Below are positions 27,162 through 36,419 of a DNA stretch of 64,000 nt, one piece after another. Where the stretch lies: NCBI RefSeq assembly GCF_001665875.1, contig NZ_LZTA01000041.1:34375-98374 (forward strand). Direction: 5' to 3'. The notes under the pieces were generated by a model that was given only the letters and a program-made list of their open reading frames with translations, did no database searches and was not told the DNA's origin. How positions within the stretch are numbered: position 1 is the first letter of the stretch; the number at the start of each line of letters is the position of its first letter. The DNA is from Mycobacterium sp. 852002-40037_SCH5390672 (GTDB lineage Bacteria; Actinomycetota; Actinomycetes; Mycobacteriales; Mycobacteriaceae). The position numbers were made by a program, and so were the translations under genes.

Positions 27162-28709
27162 ATGGCTTTCGCCCCGTCCAATGAACGGATGATCGCCGGG
27201 ATCGCCGCCGCGTCCGTTTCGCTCGGGCTAGCCCAGGTGGTGGGCATCCCGTTCGGTGCGCGGGCCGATGCGCGTGCCGCGATCGGTTCAGCGGCTGTGG
27301 ACCTGACACCGGGACCCATCAAAGAGTGGGCGATTCAGACCCTGGGCTCTCTGGACAAACTGTTCGTGGCCGTCGTCGTGCTGGTGGCAATCGCTACGAT
27401 CGCCGCAATCGCCGGGACCCTCGAGACTCGGCGCCGCCCGCTCGGCAGCGTTGTCATCGGCTCGGCGGGCGTGCTCGCGTGCATTGCTGTGCTGTCGCGG
27501 CAGGGTGCGACCGCACTCGACACCATCCCCACCGTGGCGGGCGCCGCCTGTGGGGTGGCGACCCTACGCTTGCTCACGCGTCGGTTTTGGCCGGGCCCGG
27601 AAAACCCGGAAAACGTAGCTGAGCGCGACGAGCCGGATGCCAACAGACGCAGGTTGGTCATGTTCGGATTGCTCGGATTCGGAATAGTGACTGGCGTGGC
27701 GGGTGCGGTCATCACACGGCTGGTGCATTCAGTGGCCGCCGACCGCAACACCTTCACGCTTCCCCGACCGCGCACAACGGCGCCACCAATACCTGCTGAT
27801 GTGCAACCGAAAGGGGTTGCGCTTCCGAGCTTTGTCACCGCCGGCGCCGACTTTTACCGGGTGGACACCGCGCTCATTGTGCCCCAACTCAGTCACGCCG
27901 ACTGGCGCCTGCGTATCCATGGCATGGTGGAGCACGAAGCCACCTATAGCTTCGACGAGCTCGCCCACTTCGACGTCGTCGAAACGGTGACGACGCTAAC
28001 CTGCGTATCGAATCCCGTTGGGGGCGACTTGATTTCGACGGGCGTCTGGACCGGCTACCGGGTGGCTGATCTGCTCGCGGCGACCGGTGTGCGCGCGGAT
28101 GCCGATATGGTGCTCTCGACGTCTATCGATGGGTTCACCGCCGGCACGCCGGTGCAGGCACTCACCGATGGCCGCGACGCGCTCCTGGCCGTCGGCCTCA
28201 ACGGACAGCCGCTGCCGATCGAGCATGGCTACCCGGCCCGGCTGGTCGTACCCGGGCTCTACGGGTACGTGTCGGCCACCAAGTGGGTCGTCGAGATGGA
28301 GCTGACCCGCTTCGACAGAGCAGAGGCGTACTGGACGCGGCAGGGCTGGGCATCGCGCGCACCCATCAAGACGGAGTCGCGGATCGACGTGCCAAAAGGT
28401 GGCCAGAAGGTCCCGATGGGACCCGTGGTGTTTGGCGGTGTCGCATGGGCGCAGAATCGTGGCGTGCGGGCCGTTGAGGTCCTCATTGACGACGGCGCGT
28501 GGCAGGCCGCTGAACAGGGGGCGAGCTATTCCAACCAGACGTGGCGATTGTGGAGCTTCCCCTGGCAGGCGAAAAGCCCTGGGAAGCACACCATCACCGT
28601 GCGCGCCACCGACAACACCGGAGCCGTCCAAACGGCAAATCAGGTCGGTACCGTCCCAGACGGCGCCACCGGCTGGCACACGGTGGACTTCACCGTGGCG
28701 AAGACATGA
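27162..28709 (+). CDS. Membrane-anchored molybdopterin oxidoreductase (sulfite-oxidase fold)
   Basis: A 515-residue protein. The first 190 residues contain about five hydrophobic helices, then a linker leads to an extracytoplasmic molybdopterin domain of the sulfite oxidase/YedY fold. Cys281 in TLTCVSNPVGG is the expected molybdenum ligand, and GYPARLVVPGLYGY and TKWVVEMEL are family motifs. The C-terminal part is the Mo-co dimerisation-like beta domain. It resembles mycobacterial Rv0218-type proteins. Natural substrate is unknown; sulfite or sulfoxide chemistry is possible. Confidence 0.87.
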   Translation: MAFAPSNERMIAGIAAASVSLGLAQVVGIPFGARADARAAIGSAAVDLTPGPIKEWAIQTLGSLDKLFVAVVVLVAIATIAAIAGTLETRRRPLGSVVIGSAGVLACIAVLSRQGATALDTIPTVAGAACGVATLRLLTRRFWPGPENPENVAERDEPDANRRRLVMFGLLGFGIVTGVAGAVITRLVHSVAADRNTFTLPRPRTTAPPIPADVQPKGVALPSFVTAGADFYRVDTALIVPQLSHADWRLRIHGMVEHEATYSFDELAHFDVVETVTTLTCVSNPVGGDLISTGVWTGYRVADLLAATGVRADADMVLSTSIDGFTAGTPVQALTDGRDALLAVGLNGQPLPIEHGYPARLVVPGLYGYVSATKWVVEMELTRFDRAEAYWTRQGWASRAPIKTESRIDVPKGGQKVPMGPVVFGGVAWAQNRGVRAVEVLIDDGAWQAAEQGASYSNQTWRLWSFPWQAKSPGKHTITVRATDNTGAVQTANQVGTVPDGATGWHTVDFTVAKT

Positions 28710-28713
28710 AGCA

Positions 28714-28914
28714 TTATTTCGACGAGAGTTTCCGCCAACTGAATACCGCAACCGCGATGCCGATCAGCACTGTGATCGGACCAATGATGGACCAGGTCGT
28801 GGTGTTGCTCATCGGGCTACCACCAAGCACTCCGAATCCCTGGAGTGCCCAGATCAGACCGAACAGCGCGATGATCAACCCGACCGCGAACGTAACGATG
28901 AAACCCCTTCTCAT
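28714..28914 (-). CDS. Small two-helix membrane protein
   Basis: A 66-residue protein of two hydrophobic helices (FIVTFAVGLIIALFGLIWAL and IIGPITVLIGIAVAVFSW) joined by a short loop, with basic ends. Such proteins are common in actinobacteria; function is unknown. It is convergent with the molybdopterin gene, the two stops being 4 bp apart. Confidence 0.65.
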   Translation of the reverse strand: MRRGFIVTFAVGLIIALFGLIWALQGFGVLGGSPMSNTTTWSIIGPITVLIGIAVAVFSWRKLSSK

Positions 28915-29648
28915 ACAGGGATGCTAGCGCCGGGGACGCAATGTCATGCCTCTTCCCAGCAGACTGTGCGGAGCGGCTGATTCCAAGGCCTGTGACTGGT
29001 AGCTATGAGTTTCGTGGAGGAAATGGCGCTTCCGCAAGAACTGCGGCTGTAGGTTCTCATTTCGCGTGTCATCTCGCGATTGGCTGACCTGCTGCGATCG
29101 AAGTCGTCTCACATGATGTCATCTGGCGTTTGTCTCAAACTGGTGTCATTTATTCAGATGGCCAACCGAGGGTCCGACCAGCATTTCCGACCGGCCCTCC
29201 CCACGAACTACGACTTCCGTCACCGTGACAGCGCGGCGGCCGATAATCAACGCTTGCCACCGCATGTGGGCCTCGAAGGCCTGGGCGCCTGGCAAGCGAT
29301 CGATACGCCAAGCGTATGCTGTGATTCCAAACTAGCTGTGCGCCAGGGCATTACGCGTCCTCGTTGCAGCGATGCCTTCTAACCGACCTAGACCGCTCCA
29401 TAGGCGTGATAAAGCCTAGCGTGGCGGCGCTGTTGAGATCACAAGATCCGCTGCTGCTGGAAGCATTCGGATGTCGTATGTAATAACCGCACGCAATGAA
29501 TCGCCGGCTCGCTGTGCCCGGTGGATCGCGTCTAGGTGGTCGATCGGTCGAGGCGCACTTTACTGTAACAATGCTTCACATATGCGTGATTAGTCGAGCC
29601 GCAGTGACCCGGTTGAGAAGGGCGGGTCGCCGACGCGGTGCTGCACTG
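28915..29648. other. Long intergenic region with a dispersed repeat
   Basis: About 730 bp with no convincing gene. It contains repeat copy B (29048-29168). The remainder is less GC-rich than the genes around it, and its open frames are short and without family features. It may be a scar of a past insertion. Confidence 0.5.
29048..29168 (+). repeat. Dispersed IS-terminus-like repeat, copy B
   Basis: Begins TGTAGGTTCTCATTTC and contains TCGTCTCAC, TGTCATCTGGCGTTTGTCTC and GTGTCATTT in the same order and spacing as 17840-17960. No transposase gene is attached. Confidence 0.6.
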
Positions 29649-30440
29649 CTAGGCGGTGTAGGCCGCTGCGGCCGGATCGTCCGCCGGTCGAGCGTGGCGC
29701 GCTTGTGCGTGGGACAGCGCGTCGAATGCTTTTAGAGCCCGTTCGGCCGCACTGCGGGCGCTTGCCGGATTGGCTCCGGTGATGACCCGTCCGGCAGTGA
29801 TGGAGTAGTCATCAAAGGGATGGATGGGCGAGCTGTAGTCTGCTCCCGCATTGCTGACTGCTTCCACGACGGGCGCGACTTTATCGGAAGTCAGCTTGTC
29901 CCAGACGTTCAGCACGATCTCGCCCTCAATGGTGAAGCCGGTCACCGTTTTCCCCTTGATGATTGACTTGCCGGTGCTGGTGTCAATCACCCCGGGCAGC
30001 AGTACCGGTCCATGGCATACGGCTGCGACGATTCCTCCTCGCGCCCAGACGTTCTGGGCGGCTGCCTGGAGCCCTCGGGCGGTCGGATAGTCGTAAAGAG
30101 CGGCATGACCGGCGGAGCCAAAGAATAACCCGTACTCTTCGCTTTTCAGGTCGGCTGCCTTCTTTAGCTGCGAATTCAGTTTTACGTTGAACGGGTGGTT
30201 GGGGTTCTCGAAGACTGCCTTGTCGTCGCCGGCCAGAAATCGGTCGGTGAGCGAAAGATCGTCCAGCCCGTATGTGCCTGTTTCAGTGGCAAGGTCCACT
30301 TCGAATCCGGCTTTCGTCAACACCTCAAACGGGTGCAGGGCCTCGGTGAAAAAGAGGCCGGTCTTCGTGCCGTCGGGATAAATGACGCCGTGGTAGCTGC
30401 TGATAGCGATCAGTGCCTTGCGAGGGATGGTCACGGTCAT
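29649..30440 (-). CDS. DJ-1/PfpI-family protein (Hsp31/glyoxalase III type)
   Basis: A 263-residue class I glutamine-amidotransferase-like protein. The nucleophile elbow AAVCHGPVLL carries the catalytic cysteine with the adjacent histidine, and the protein begins TIPRKALIAISSYHG. Length and the FFTEALHPFEVL segment fit Hsp31-like glyoxalase III proteins, which detoxify methylglyoxal without cofactor or act as chaperones. I chose the ATG at 30440 because AAGGAG lies 6 bp before it; an upstream ATG at 30455 is also in frame. It follows an alcohol dehydrogenase gene on the same strand. Confidence 0.88.
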   Translation of the reverse strand: MTVTIPRKALIAISSYHGVIYPDGTKTGLFFTEALHPFEVLTKAGFEVDLATETGTYGLDDLSLTDRFLAGDDKAVFENPNHPFNVKLNSQLKKAADLKSEEYGLFFGSAGHAALYDYPTARGLQAAAQNVWARGGIVAAVCHGPVLLPGVIDTSTGKSIIKGKTVTGFTIEGEIVLNVWDKLTSDKVAPVVEAVSNAGADYSSPIHPFDDYSITAGRVITGANPASARSAAERALKAFDALSHAQARHARPADDPAAAAYTA

Positions 30441-30530
30441 GGTGTACTCCTTCATGTGTTGTGGTTGAGCGCATCTCTGTACTCGTTGGTGTGCTATCCG
30501 CTGACACGGCAGCCGATTACCGCACGCCCA

Positions 30531-31601
30531 TCAGTCGTAGACGATCACCGCACGCCCGACCACGTCACCGCGGGCCAGCGCTTCTAGGTTGTCGTTGATG
30601 TCTTCGAGTTTGACCGGCACGATGGTGTGCTTGATCAATCCCTCGTCGGCCAGCGCTAGCACCTCGGTCAGGTCATTGTGGTTTCCCCAGAACGATCCGA
30701 AGTAGGACTTTTCTCCGCTGACGAAGGGGAACAACGGAAGCTGGGCGCGCTGGCCGATCAGACCTACGGAGGTGAGCGCCCCTTCCGCACCCAGGATCGA
30801 AAATCCGAGTGCTAGCGATTCTTCGGCGCCGGCGCAGTCCAACACCGCGTCCACGTCGCGGCGTCCGGTGAGCTCCTCGAGTTGGTCCTGCACGGCGGCG
30901 GCTGTCTTGTCGCGGGTATTGACGGTGTGGTGGGCACCGTTTTCCTTTGCTAGGGCCAGCTTTTCGTCGCTGCGCGCGAATGCCACCACCGTGGCTCCCC
31001 CGCCGAGCAGCCTGGCGTACTGCACCGCGTAGCTACCGAGGCCGCCGATGCCGTTGACCACCACGGTGCGGTCGGCCCCGAGCTTGCCGGCGGCCTGCAG
31101 TTTCTTCATCCCGCGGTACGGAGTGAGTCCTGCATCGGTCAGCGGGGCCAATGTCTCGGGTTTGCGATCCGGCCAGTCAGGCACGGCAATGACGTGGCGG
31201 TGCGGCACCGCCATGTATTCGGCGAAGCCACCGGGGGGTCCGAATCCCACGAGCTGGCCGTTGCTGCACAGCTGCTCGTTGCCTTCATGGCATTGACGGC
31301 ATGATCCGTCCCCCCAGTTGGGGTCGACCACGACCAGCCCACCTTCCTCCAGGCCGGCTGATCGAGGCACATCGGTACCGACTGCTGCGATCGTGCCCGC
31401 GACCTCGTGGCCTGGTGTGATGGGGAACGACACCGGAAGACCTTCTTGGAAGTAGCCGTCGACAAGTTGAAAGTCGCTGCGGCACATGCCAGCTGCTGCA
31501 ACCTTGATCAACACCTCGTTGGAACCGATGTCGGGGACCGCTAGTTCCTCGATCCGCAGTGGTTCCTTATACCCGTGCATCCGTGCCGCCCGCATCCGCA
31601 T
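30531..31601 (-). CDS. Zinc-dependent alcohol dehydrogenase
   Basis: A 356-residue medium-chain dehydrogenase. Catalytic zinc ligands are Cys40 and His65-Glu66 (TPGHEVAG). The structural-zinc loop is DGSCRQCHEGNEQLC, with three cysteines and an Asp where the first cysteine usually stands. The NAD-binding motif is GIGGLGSYAVQYA. The start at 31601 has AAGGAG upstream; an earlier in-frame start lacks one. It lies 90 bp upstream of the DJ-1 gene and is divergent from gabD1, which suggests a shared aldehyde or alcohol stress role. Confidence 0.9.
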   Translation of the reverse strand: MRMRAARMHGYKEPLRIEELAVPDIGSNEVLIKVAAAGMCRSDFQLVDGYFQEGLPVSFPITPGHEVAGTIAAVGTDVPRSAGLEEGGLVVVDPNWGDGSCRQCHEGNEQLCSNGQLVGFGPPGGFAEYMAVPHRHVIAVPDWPDRKPETLAPLTDAGLTPYRGMKKLQAAGKLGADRTVVVNGIGGLGSYAVQYARLLGGGATVVAFARSDEKLALAKENGAHHTVNTRDKTAAAVQDQLEELTGRRDVDAVLDCAGAEESLALGFSILGAEGALTSVGLIGQRAQLPLFPFVSGEKSYFGSFWGNHNDLTEVLALADEGLIKHTIVPVKLEDINDNLEALARGDVVGRAVIVYD

Positions 31602-31698
31602 GATCGCTCCTTGGTTGCTGTGAAGAAGTCGCTCGATCAAGCCAACCCCATCGCCGCCTACATCTGATAGCGCAGTCCGCCTCGACTTGTGCCCATTT

Positions 31699-31718
31699 CG
31701 CGCCTACTTAGGGGCGCG
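31699..31718. promoter_or_regulatory. Inverted repeat between divergent dehydrogenase genes
   Basis: CGCGCC-(8 bp)-GGCGCG lies in the 195-bp gap between the alcohol dehydrogenase and the gabD1-type gene. It could be an operator for both, but GC-rich short arms can arise by chance. Confidence 0.3.
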
Positions 31719-31796
31719 ATGCAAGTTTCCAATGGCGCTGTGTAGCAAAACAACTCAGTGTCGGTCTCGGGAACGATGTGGCCATAGCATCGGGTC

Positions 31797-33185
31797 ATGG
31801 CTATCGCGACTATCAGTCCTGTCACTGGTGAGATTCTTAAGAGCTTTGACGATCTCACGCCTGAGGAACTCGAGGACAAACTCGCTCGGGCGGCAGCCGC
31901 CGCCGAGTCGTACCGACTGACGAGCATCGAGCAGCGTGCGAAGTGGCTCGGCCAAGCCGCCGACAACCTGGAAAAGGGGGCCGACTCCGTGAGCACGTTG
32001 ATCACGACGGAGATGGGCAAAACCTACCGTGCCGCGCAGGAAGAGGTGGCGAAGTGCGTACGCGGGCTGCGCTTCTACGCCGCCGAGGGTCCCGCGTTCT
32101 TGGAGAAGATTCCTGCCGATGCCGCGCGCGTCGGCGCCAAACAGACGTACGTGACCTACCAGCCGATTGGCGTGGTGCTTGCTGTGATGCCGTGGAATCT
32201 GCCGCTGTGGCAGGCCATGCGATTCGCCGCGCCGGCACTGACGGCAGGAAACGTCGGCGTCCTCAAGCACGCCTCCAACGTGCCCCAGACCGCCCTGTAC
32301 ATGGAACAGCTGTTCCGCGACGCCGGTTTCCCGGATGACGTGTTTCAGACACTGCTGATCTCCGCCCGACGCGTCGAGCAGGTACTGCGAGACGACCGGG
32401 TGAAGGCGGCGACGCTGACCGGCAGCGAGCCCGCGGGACGCTCCGTGGGCAACATCGCCGGCGACGAGATCAAGAAAGTGGTCCTCGAACTCGGCGGTTC
32501 GGACCCGTTCATCGTCATGCCGTCGACGAATCTGCAACGGGCCACGGATGTCGCGGTCAAGGCGCGCACCCTCAACAACGGACAGTCGTGCATCAACGGC
32601 AAGCGGTTCTTCGTCCACCAGGACATCTATGACGCGTTCATGGCGATGTTTGTCGCCAAGATGGGGGCGTTGGTGGTGGGTGACCCGATGGACGATGCGA
32701 CCGACGTCGGCCCGTTGGCCACCGAGTCGGGTCGCGATGACGTGGAGGCCTATGTAGACGACGCGGTGGCCAAGGGCGCGAAGGTGCTGGTGGGCGGGAA
32801 GCGGCCAGACAGGTCGGGTTGGTTTTACCCGCCCACCGTCCTAACCGAGATCACCCCTGACATGAAGATGTACCACGAAGAGGTCTTCGGCCCGGTGGCC
32901 CAGGTGTTCCGGGTGTCGTCCCTGCAGGAGGCGCTGCAACTGGCCAACGGCCATCCCTACGGCCTGGGCTCGAACCTGTGGAGCGAGGACGAGGCCGACC
33001 GCGCGCTGTTCGTGCGCGACGTCCAGTCCGGCATGGCCTTCATCAACGGGAACACCACCAGCTACCCGGAGATCCCGTTCGGCGGGGTCAAACGCAGCGG
33101 CTACGGGCGCGAACTGTCCGACCTCGGTATGCGTGAGTTCATGAACGCCAAGACGGTATGGATTGGTCAGGACGCCGGTGCGTGA
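31797..33185 (+). CDS. gabD1: Succinate-semialdehyde dehydrogenase, GabD1 type
   Basis: A 462-residue aldehyde dehydrogenase very like mycobacterial GabD1: it opens with IATISPVTGE and ends GGVKRSGYGRELSDLGMREF. Catalytic residues are Asn134 (MPWNLPLW), Glu231 (VLELGGSDPF) and Cys265 (NNGQSCINGKRF). It should oxidise succinate semialdehyde to succinate with NADP. The following dehydrogenase gene overlaps its 3' end by a few bases. Confidence 0.88.
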   Translation: MAIATISPVTGEILKSFDDLTPEELEDKLARAAAAAESYRLTSIEQRAKWLGQAADNLEKGADSVSTLITTEMGKTYRAAQEEVAKCVRGLRFYAAEGPAFLEKIPADAARVGAKQTYVTYQPIGVVLAVMPWNLPLWQAMRFAAPALTAGNVGVLKHASNVPQTALYMEQLFRDAGFPDDVFQTLLISARRVEQVLRDDRVKAATLTGSEPAGRSVGNIAGDEIKKVVLELGGSDPFIVMPSTNLQRATDVAVKARTLNNGQSCINGKRFFVHQDIYDAFMAMFVAKMGALVVGDPMDDATDVGPLATESGRDDVEAYVDDAVAKGAKVLVGGKRPDRSGWFYPPTVLTEITPDMKMYHEEVFGPVAQVFRVSSLQEALQLANGHPYGLGSNLWSEDEADRALFVRDVQSGMAFINGNTTSYPEIPFGGVKRSGYGRELSDLGMREFMNAKTVWIGQDAGA

Positions 33186-34062
33186 GCGTCGCCTGACGGT
33201 GGCCGTGCTCGGCACCGGCACCATGGGAGCGGCGATGGCGACCAACATTGCCGCTGCCGCGATGGGGCTGCGGGTGTGGAACCGCACCCGCGCGGTCGCA
33301 GAACCCCTGACCAAAGTCGGTGCTGTGGTCTGTAATTCGGCGGCTGATGCCAGCCAGCGCGCCGACGTCGTGCTCACCACCCTCGCGAACGAAGCGATCA
33401 CCGCCGAGGTGATGGACGAGGCGCGCAAGGGGTTCGGTGACGGCGCGGTGTGGCTGCAGTCATGCACAGTCGCACCTGAGGGCAGTCGTCGACTCGCCGA
33501 ACAAGCAGACCGGCTCGGCATCGACTACGTGGAGGCTCCCCTGCTCGGCACCAAGGAACCCGCGATCGCGGGCACGTTGACCATCCTCGCCGCCTCCCCC
33601 CAGGCGGACGCACGCGTGCGAGTCCAGCCGGTTTTGGACGCCGTCGGGTCGCGCACGCTATGGCTCGACCGGATCGGTCAACCCAGCGCTCTGAAACTGG
33701 CCTACAACGCATGGGTGCTCGCCACGGTCGAAGGCATCGCCGAATCCCTCACTCTCGCCAAAGCGCTGGGCGTAGATCCGATGCTTGTGGTCGACGTTAT
33801 CGGCCACAGCGGACTGGGCAGCGACTACGTGCGGACCAAGGGGCCGAAGATGATCAGCGACGATCTCGACACCCCATCTTTCCCACTGCAGGCCGCGGCA
33901 AAGGACGCCGGGCTGATCACCGACGCCGCGCGGGCCGCGGGCCTGCGGCTCGGTATCGCCGAGACTGTGCAGGAACGCCTGCACGCTGCCGTGCGCGACG
34001 GGCTGGGCCGAGCCGACGTGGCGGCCGTTTACCGGCTGTCGCGTCGTGTCACGTCCCGCTGA
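33178..34062 (+). CDS. NAD(P)-dependent beta-hydroxyacid dehydrogenase (3-hydroxyisobutyrate type)
   Basis: A 294-residue protein. The Rossmann motif GTGTMGAAMA is near residue 10, and a family-like segment, LKLAYNAWVLATVEGIAESL, contains the expected catalytic lysine. A helical C-terminal domain completes the fold. The GTG at 33178 is favoured; a TTG at 33163 is also in frame. It overlaps the gabD1 stop, so the two are co-expressed. It would interconvert a hydroxyacid or hydroxyaldehyde and its semialdehyde, consistent with the neighbour. Confidence 0.85.
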   Translation: MRERRLTVAVLGTGTMGAAMATNIAAAAMGLRVWNRTRAVAEPLTKVGAVVCNSAADASQRADVVLTTLANEAITAEVMDEARKGFGDGAVWLQSCTVAPEGSRRLAEQADRLGIDYVEAPLLGTKEPAIAGTLTILAASPQADARVRVQPVLDAVGSRTLWLDRIGQPSALKLAYNAWVLATVEGIAESLTLAKALGVDPMLVVDVIGHSGLGSDYVRTKGPKMISDDLDTPSFPLQAAAKDAGLITDAARAAGLRLGIAETVQERLHAAVRDGLGRADVAAVYRLSRRVTSR

Positions 34063-34525
34063 TGGACTCCTCTGCGACGGAGCGATCCACCGCGAGCTCC
34101 GAAAGGAACATGTGACCCGCGCCGGCCTGGCTGCGGCGCGACAGAGCAACGCGCAATTTGCGGGCATCGTCGCGCTGGTTGACGACGACCACAGGGAATT
34201 GCCATCGGCGTGCGCTGGCTGGCGAATCATCGACGCAGTGGCCCGCCTAGGGGCGGCGCAGCGAGCACACGCGCACGTGACCACGTTCGACGGTGGCTCC
34301 CATCCTCGTCACGCTGATCAGCCATCCCGACGCTGTCTCCGCGGTCATCGAGGCTGCGGACGCGGGAGTCAATTAATTTGGGCCGCGCCAACATTGATGT
34401 GGCGCCCAACGGATCGAGGCGTCATGACCACCGGTTCGGCGGATGACGTCGCCTCCCAATTGTCAACCGCCGCATCACAGAGTCGGCCCACCTCGATGGC
34501 GGCCGCCCCTGCGCGCCGGCGTCGA
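34063..34525. other. Intergenic region holding a hydrolase relic
   Basis: About 460 bp. Apart from the relic at 34255-34376 and a short imperfect inverted repeat around 34380-34415 I see nothing recognisable. Confidence 0.4.
34255..34376 (+). pseudogene. Relic of a secreted alpha/beta hydrolase 3' end
   Basis: The first frame gives AHAHVTTFDGGSH, and after a shift the second gives SHPDAVSAVIEAADAGVN and a stop. The intact hydrolase at 38349-39254 ends ARAHSQVTHFHGGSH, then LTLVTHPDAVTQVIEAAAAS. The DNA aligns over about 115 bp with an extra few bases that cause the frameshift. Only the end of the gene survives. Confidence 0.65.
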
Positions 34526-35176
34526 TCAGCCACCGCCTTCGCCCGCAGTGTGGAGCAGACTGCGGTGGAACTGTTCGTGGATCCAGTCCCGCGCTCGCGC
34601 TTCTGACCAGCCCAACTCGGTCACCGTGAAGTGAAAGCCGTTGTGCGCCCCGTAGTAGTACATAGCGATGTCCGCGAAGTCGTCGTCGGAGAAGGACGCC
34701 GGGAACGTTCCCAATTCCCGTACCTTGCGGGCTATTTCAAGCAAAGCGGTGCGTTGACGGTCGGTCGCCTGCGCCAGCAGTTCGGCCGCCTCCACATCGT
34801 GGGGTGCCGTGGCGAACACGACCTGAATGATGTCGTCGAATTGACGATAGAAGCCGAGGTACGAGTCGCCCAGCGCCTGAAGAACCTCATCGAGCGTGCC
34901 GGCCGCGTCGATCCGGTCGAGTGTCTGCTGCACCAGCGGCGCGGTGGTCCAGATCTCGACCAACGTGCGCAGCAGACCCTGCTTTCCGCCGCACTGCTGA
35001 TAGACCGTGCCCGCCGAGACACGACTGGCATCAGCGATCTCGTTGACCGTGGTGGCGAAGTACCCGCGCTCGGCGAACAACGCCCGGGCGGCCTCGACCA
35101 CCGCATTGCGCGTCTGCTCGGCGTATTCGTCACGCCGCGTGCGTCGCGGCGCAGAAGCGGCTTTGTTCGCAGTCAC
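34526..35176 (-). CDS. TetR-family transcriptional regulator
   Basis: A 216-residue regulator. The helix-turn-helix is TTVNEIADASRVSAGTVYQQ at about residues 40-60, followed by the usual ligand domain. An in-frame start exists at 35335, but the added 53 residues look non-coding, and the GTG at 35176 suits the family length. It is divergent from an AraC gene, with a 15-bp palindrome between them. Confidence 0.85.
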   Translation of the reverse strand: MTANKAASAPRRTRRDEYAEQTRNAVVEAARALFAERGYFATTVNEIADASRVSAGTVYQQCGGKQGLLRTLVEIWTTAPLVQQTLDRIDAAGTLDEVLQALGDSYLGFYRQFDDIIQVVFATAPHDVEAAELLAQATDRQRTALLEIARKVRELGTFPASFSDDDFADIAMYYYGAHNGFHFTVTELGWSEARARDWIHEQFHRSLLHTAGEGGG

Positions 35177-35300
35177 AACCGCGCCAACAAGGCAGTGGAG
35201 TGAATAGGCACGGGCGGTTGCAGTGACCGGGGCACCACGTCTGCCGATGTATGCCGGTATGCAGTGCCGTCGAGCTGACTCACCGTTTGAGTGTAGCGAA

Positions 35301-35315
35301 TTTACAATCAGTAAA
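35301..35315. promoter_or_regulatory. Palindrome between TetR and AraC genes
   Basis: TTTAC-AATCA-GTAAA is a perfect inverted repeat about 12 bp upstream of the predicted -35 box of the AraC gene and 125 bp upstream of the TetR gene. It could bind either regulator. Confidence 0.45.
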
Positions 35316-35327
35316 CAATTACGACAC

Positions 35328-35357
35328 TTGCTCAAGCATCGCTTATGTGACTATAGT
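35328..35357 (+). promoter_or_regulatory. Predicted promoter of the AraC gene
   Basis: TTGCTC (35328-35333) and TATAGT (35352-35357) have an 18-bp spacer. The -10 box ends directly before an in-frame ATG at 35358, so that ATG would precede the transcript start and the real start codon should lie downstream. Confidence 0.45.
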
Positions 35358-35429
35358 ATGACTTCAGTGAGTTCAGTCGCCGAGCATTGTCGACGACGGG
35401 CTCCGCACCCACGAGTAGGGGCAGGGCCT

Positions 35430-36419
35430 GTGACGCTTGGCAGTCTCAAAGAAAGCGCCGTCACGTCAGACGACCTGATCACTGAACTCGCCGCCCGCGC
35501 GTCCAACGAGGGTGTCAACGTAGGGTTGTGGCCGGGCCTGAGCATCTATCGCTACAGCGTGCCGACTCAGCCACGCTGGGAAGAGATTCAGTGCTTGTCG
35601 CTCGGCGTCATCGCGCGAGGCCGCAAGCTGGTCATCGCCGACGGCGCGCAGTATGTGTACGACCAATTCAGCTATTTGGTGATCAGCAGCTACCTGCACT
35701 TCCAATGCCAGATCCTCGAAGCATCTCCGCAGGAGCCATTTCTGTCTTTCGTGTTACAGATCGAACCGGCATTGGTCCGCAAGGTCTCGGCGGACATGCT
35801 TGAGCGGCGTGGCGTGGCAATGCCGCCGTTAATGAATCGATCGAACCCTATCGAGAAATGCATGGTGTCTACGCTGGATGACGAGCTCATGGACACCGTC
35901 CTGCGGTTTCTGCGGTCGTTGACAGCGGAGTCCGATCGGCGCGTGCTTGCTCCCTTGTACCTACGGGAGATGGTGTACCGGGTACTACAACGAGAGCAGT
36001 CCCCGCGGCTGCTGCAGATCGCCGCCCAGCAGGCCGCGGGCAATCCTGTGGCGGCGGCACTGAACTATATCGCCGCTCACCTGGCCGAGCCGTTGACCGT
36101 CACCACGCTCGCCGAGCAAGTCAATCTGAGCACATCTGCGTTCTCGCAACTGTTTCGTCAAGTCACCGGTCGCCCACCGTATCAATTCGTCAAAGAAATG
36201 CGGCTAGACCGAGCGCGCGAACTACTACTGGAAGGCCGGCTCGGCGTGGTAGACGTGTCGCGCACCGTCGGATACACCAGTGCATCGCACTTCATCAAGG
36301 AATTTCGCGGACGTTTCGGGACGACGCCCCGAGACTACGCCGACACACATCGCCTGAGCCGCGAGTTGCATGCGGCGCGGAACGGCGTTGACTCATTCAC
36401 ACCTCCGCTGAACACCTGA
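35430..36419 (+). CDS. AraC-family transcriptional regulator
   Basis: A 329-residue regulator with an N-terminal AraC_N-like sensor domain and two C-terminal helix-turn-helix units: LAEQVNLSTSAFSQLFRQVT and ARELLLEGRLGVVDVSRTVG, then the family end YTSASHFIKEFRGRFGTTPR. The frame is open back to 35223. I prefer the GTG at 35430, which has GGGGCAGG upstream and lies after the predicted promoter; the ATG at 35358 is the alternative. Target genes are not evident, possibly the divergent TetR or the downstream hydrolases. Confidence 0.83.
   Translation: MTLGSLKESAVTSDDLITELAARASNEGVNVGLWPGLSIYRYSVPTQPRWEEIQCLSLGVIARGRKLVIADGAQYVYDQFSYLVISSYLHFQCQILEASPQEPFLSFVLQIEPALVRKVSADMLERRGVAMPPLMNRSNPIEKCMVSTLDDELMDTVLRFLRSLTAESDRRVLAPLYLREMVYRVLQREQSPRLLQIAAQQAAGNPVAAALNYIAAHLAEPLTVTTLAEQVNLSTSAFSQLFRQVTGRPPYQFVKEMRLDRARELLLEGRLGVVDVSRTVGYTSASHFIKEFRGRFGTTPRDYADTHRLSRELHAARNGVDSFTPPLNT

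Noticed and set aside
34380..34415. Imperfect GC-rich inverted repeat as terminator
   Set aside because: Arms are short and no U-run follows, so it is not strong enough to call.
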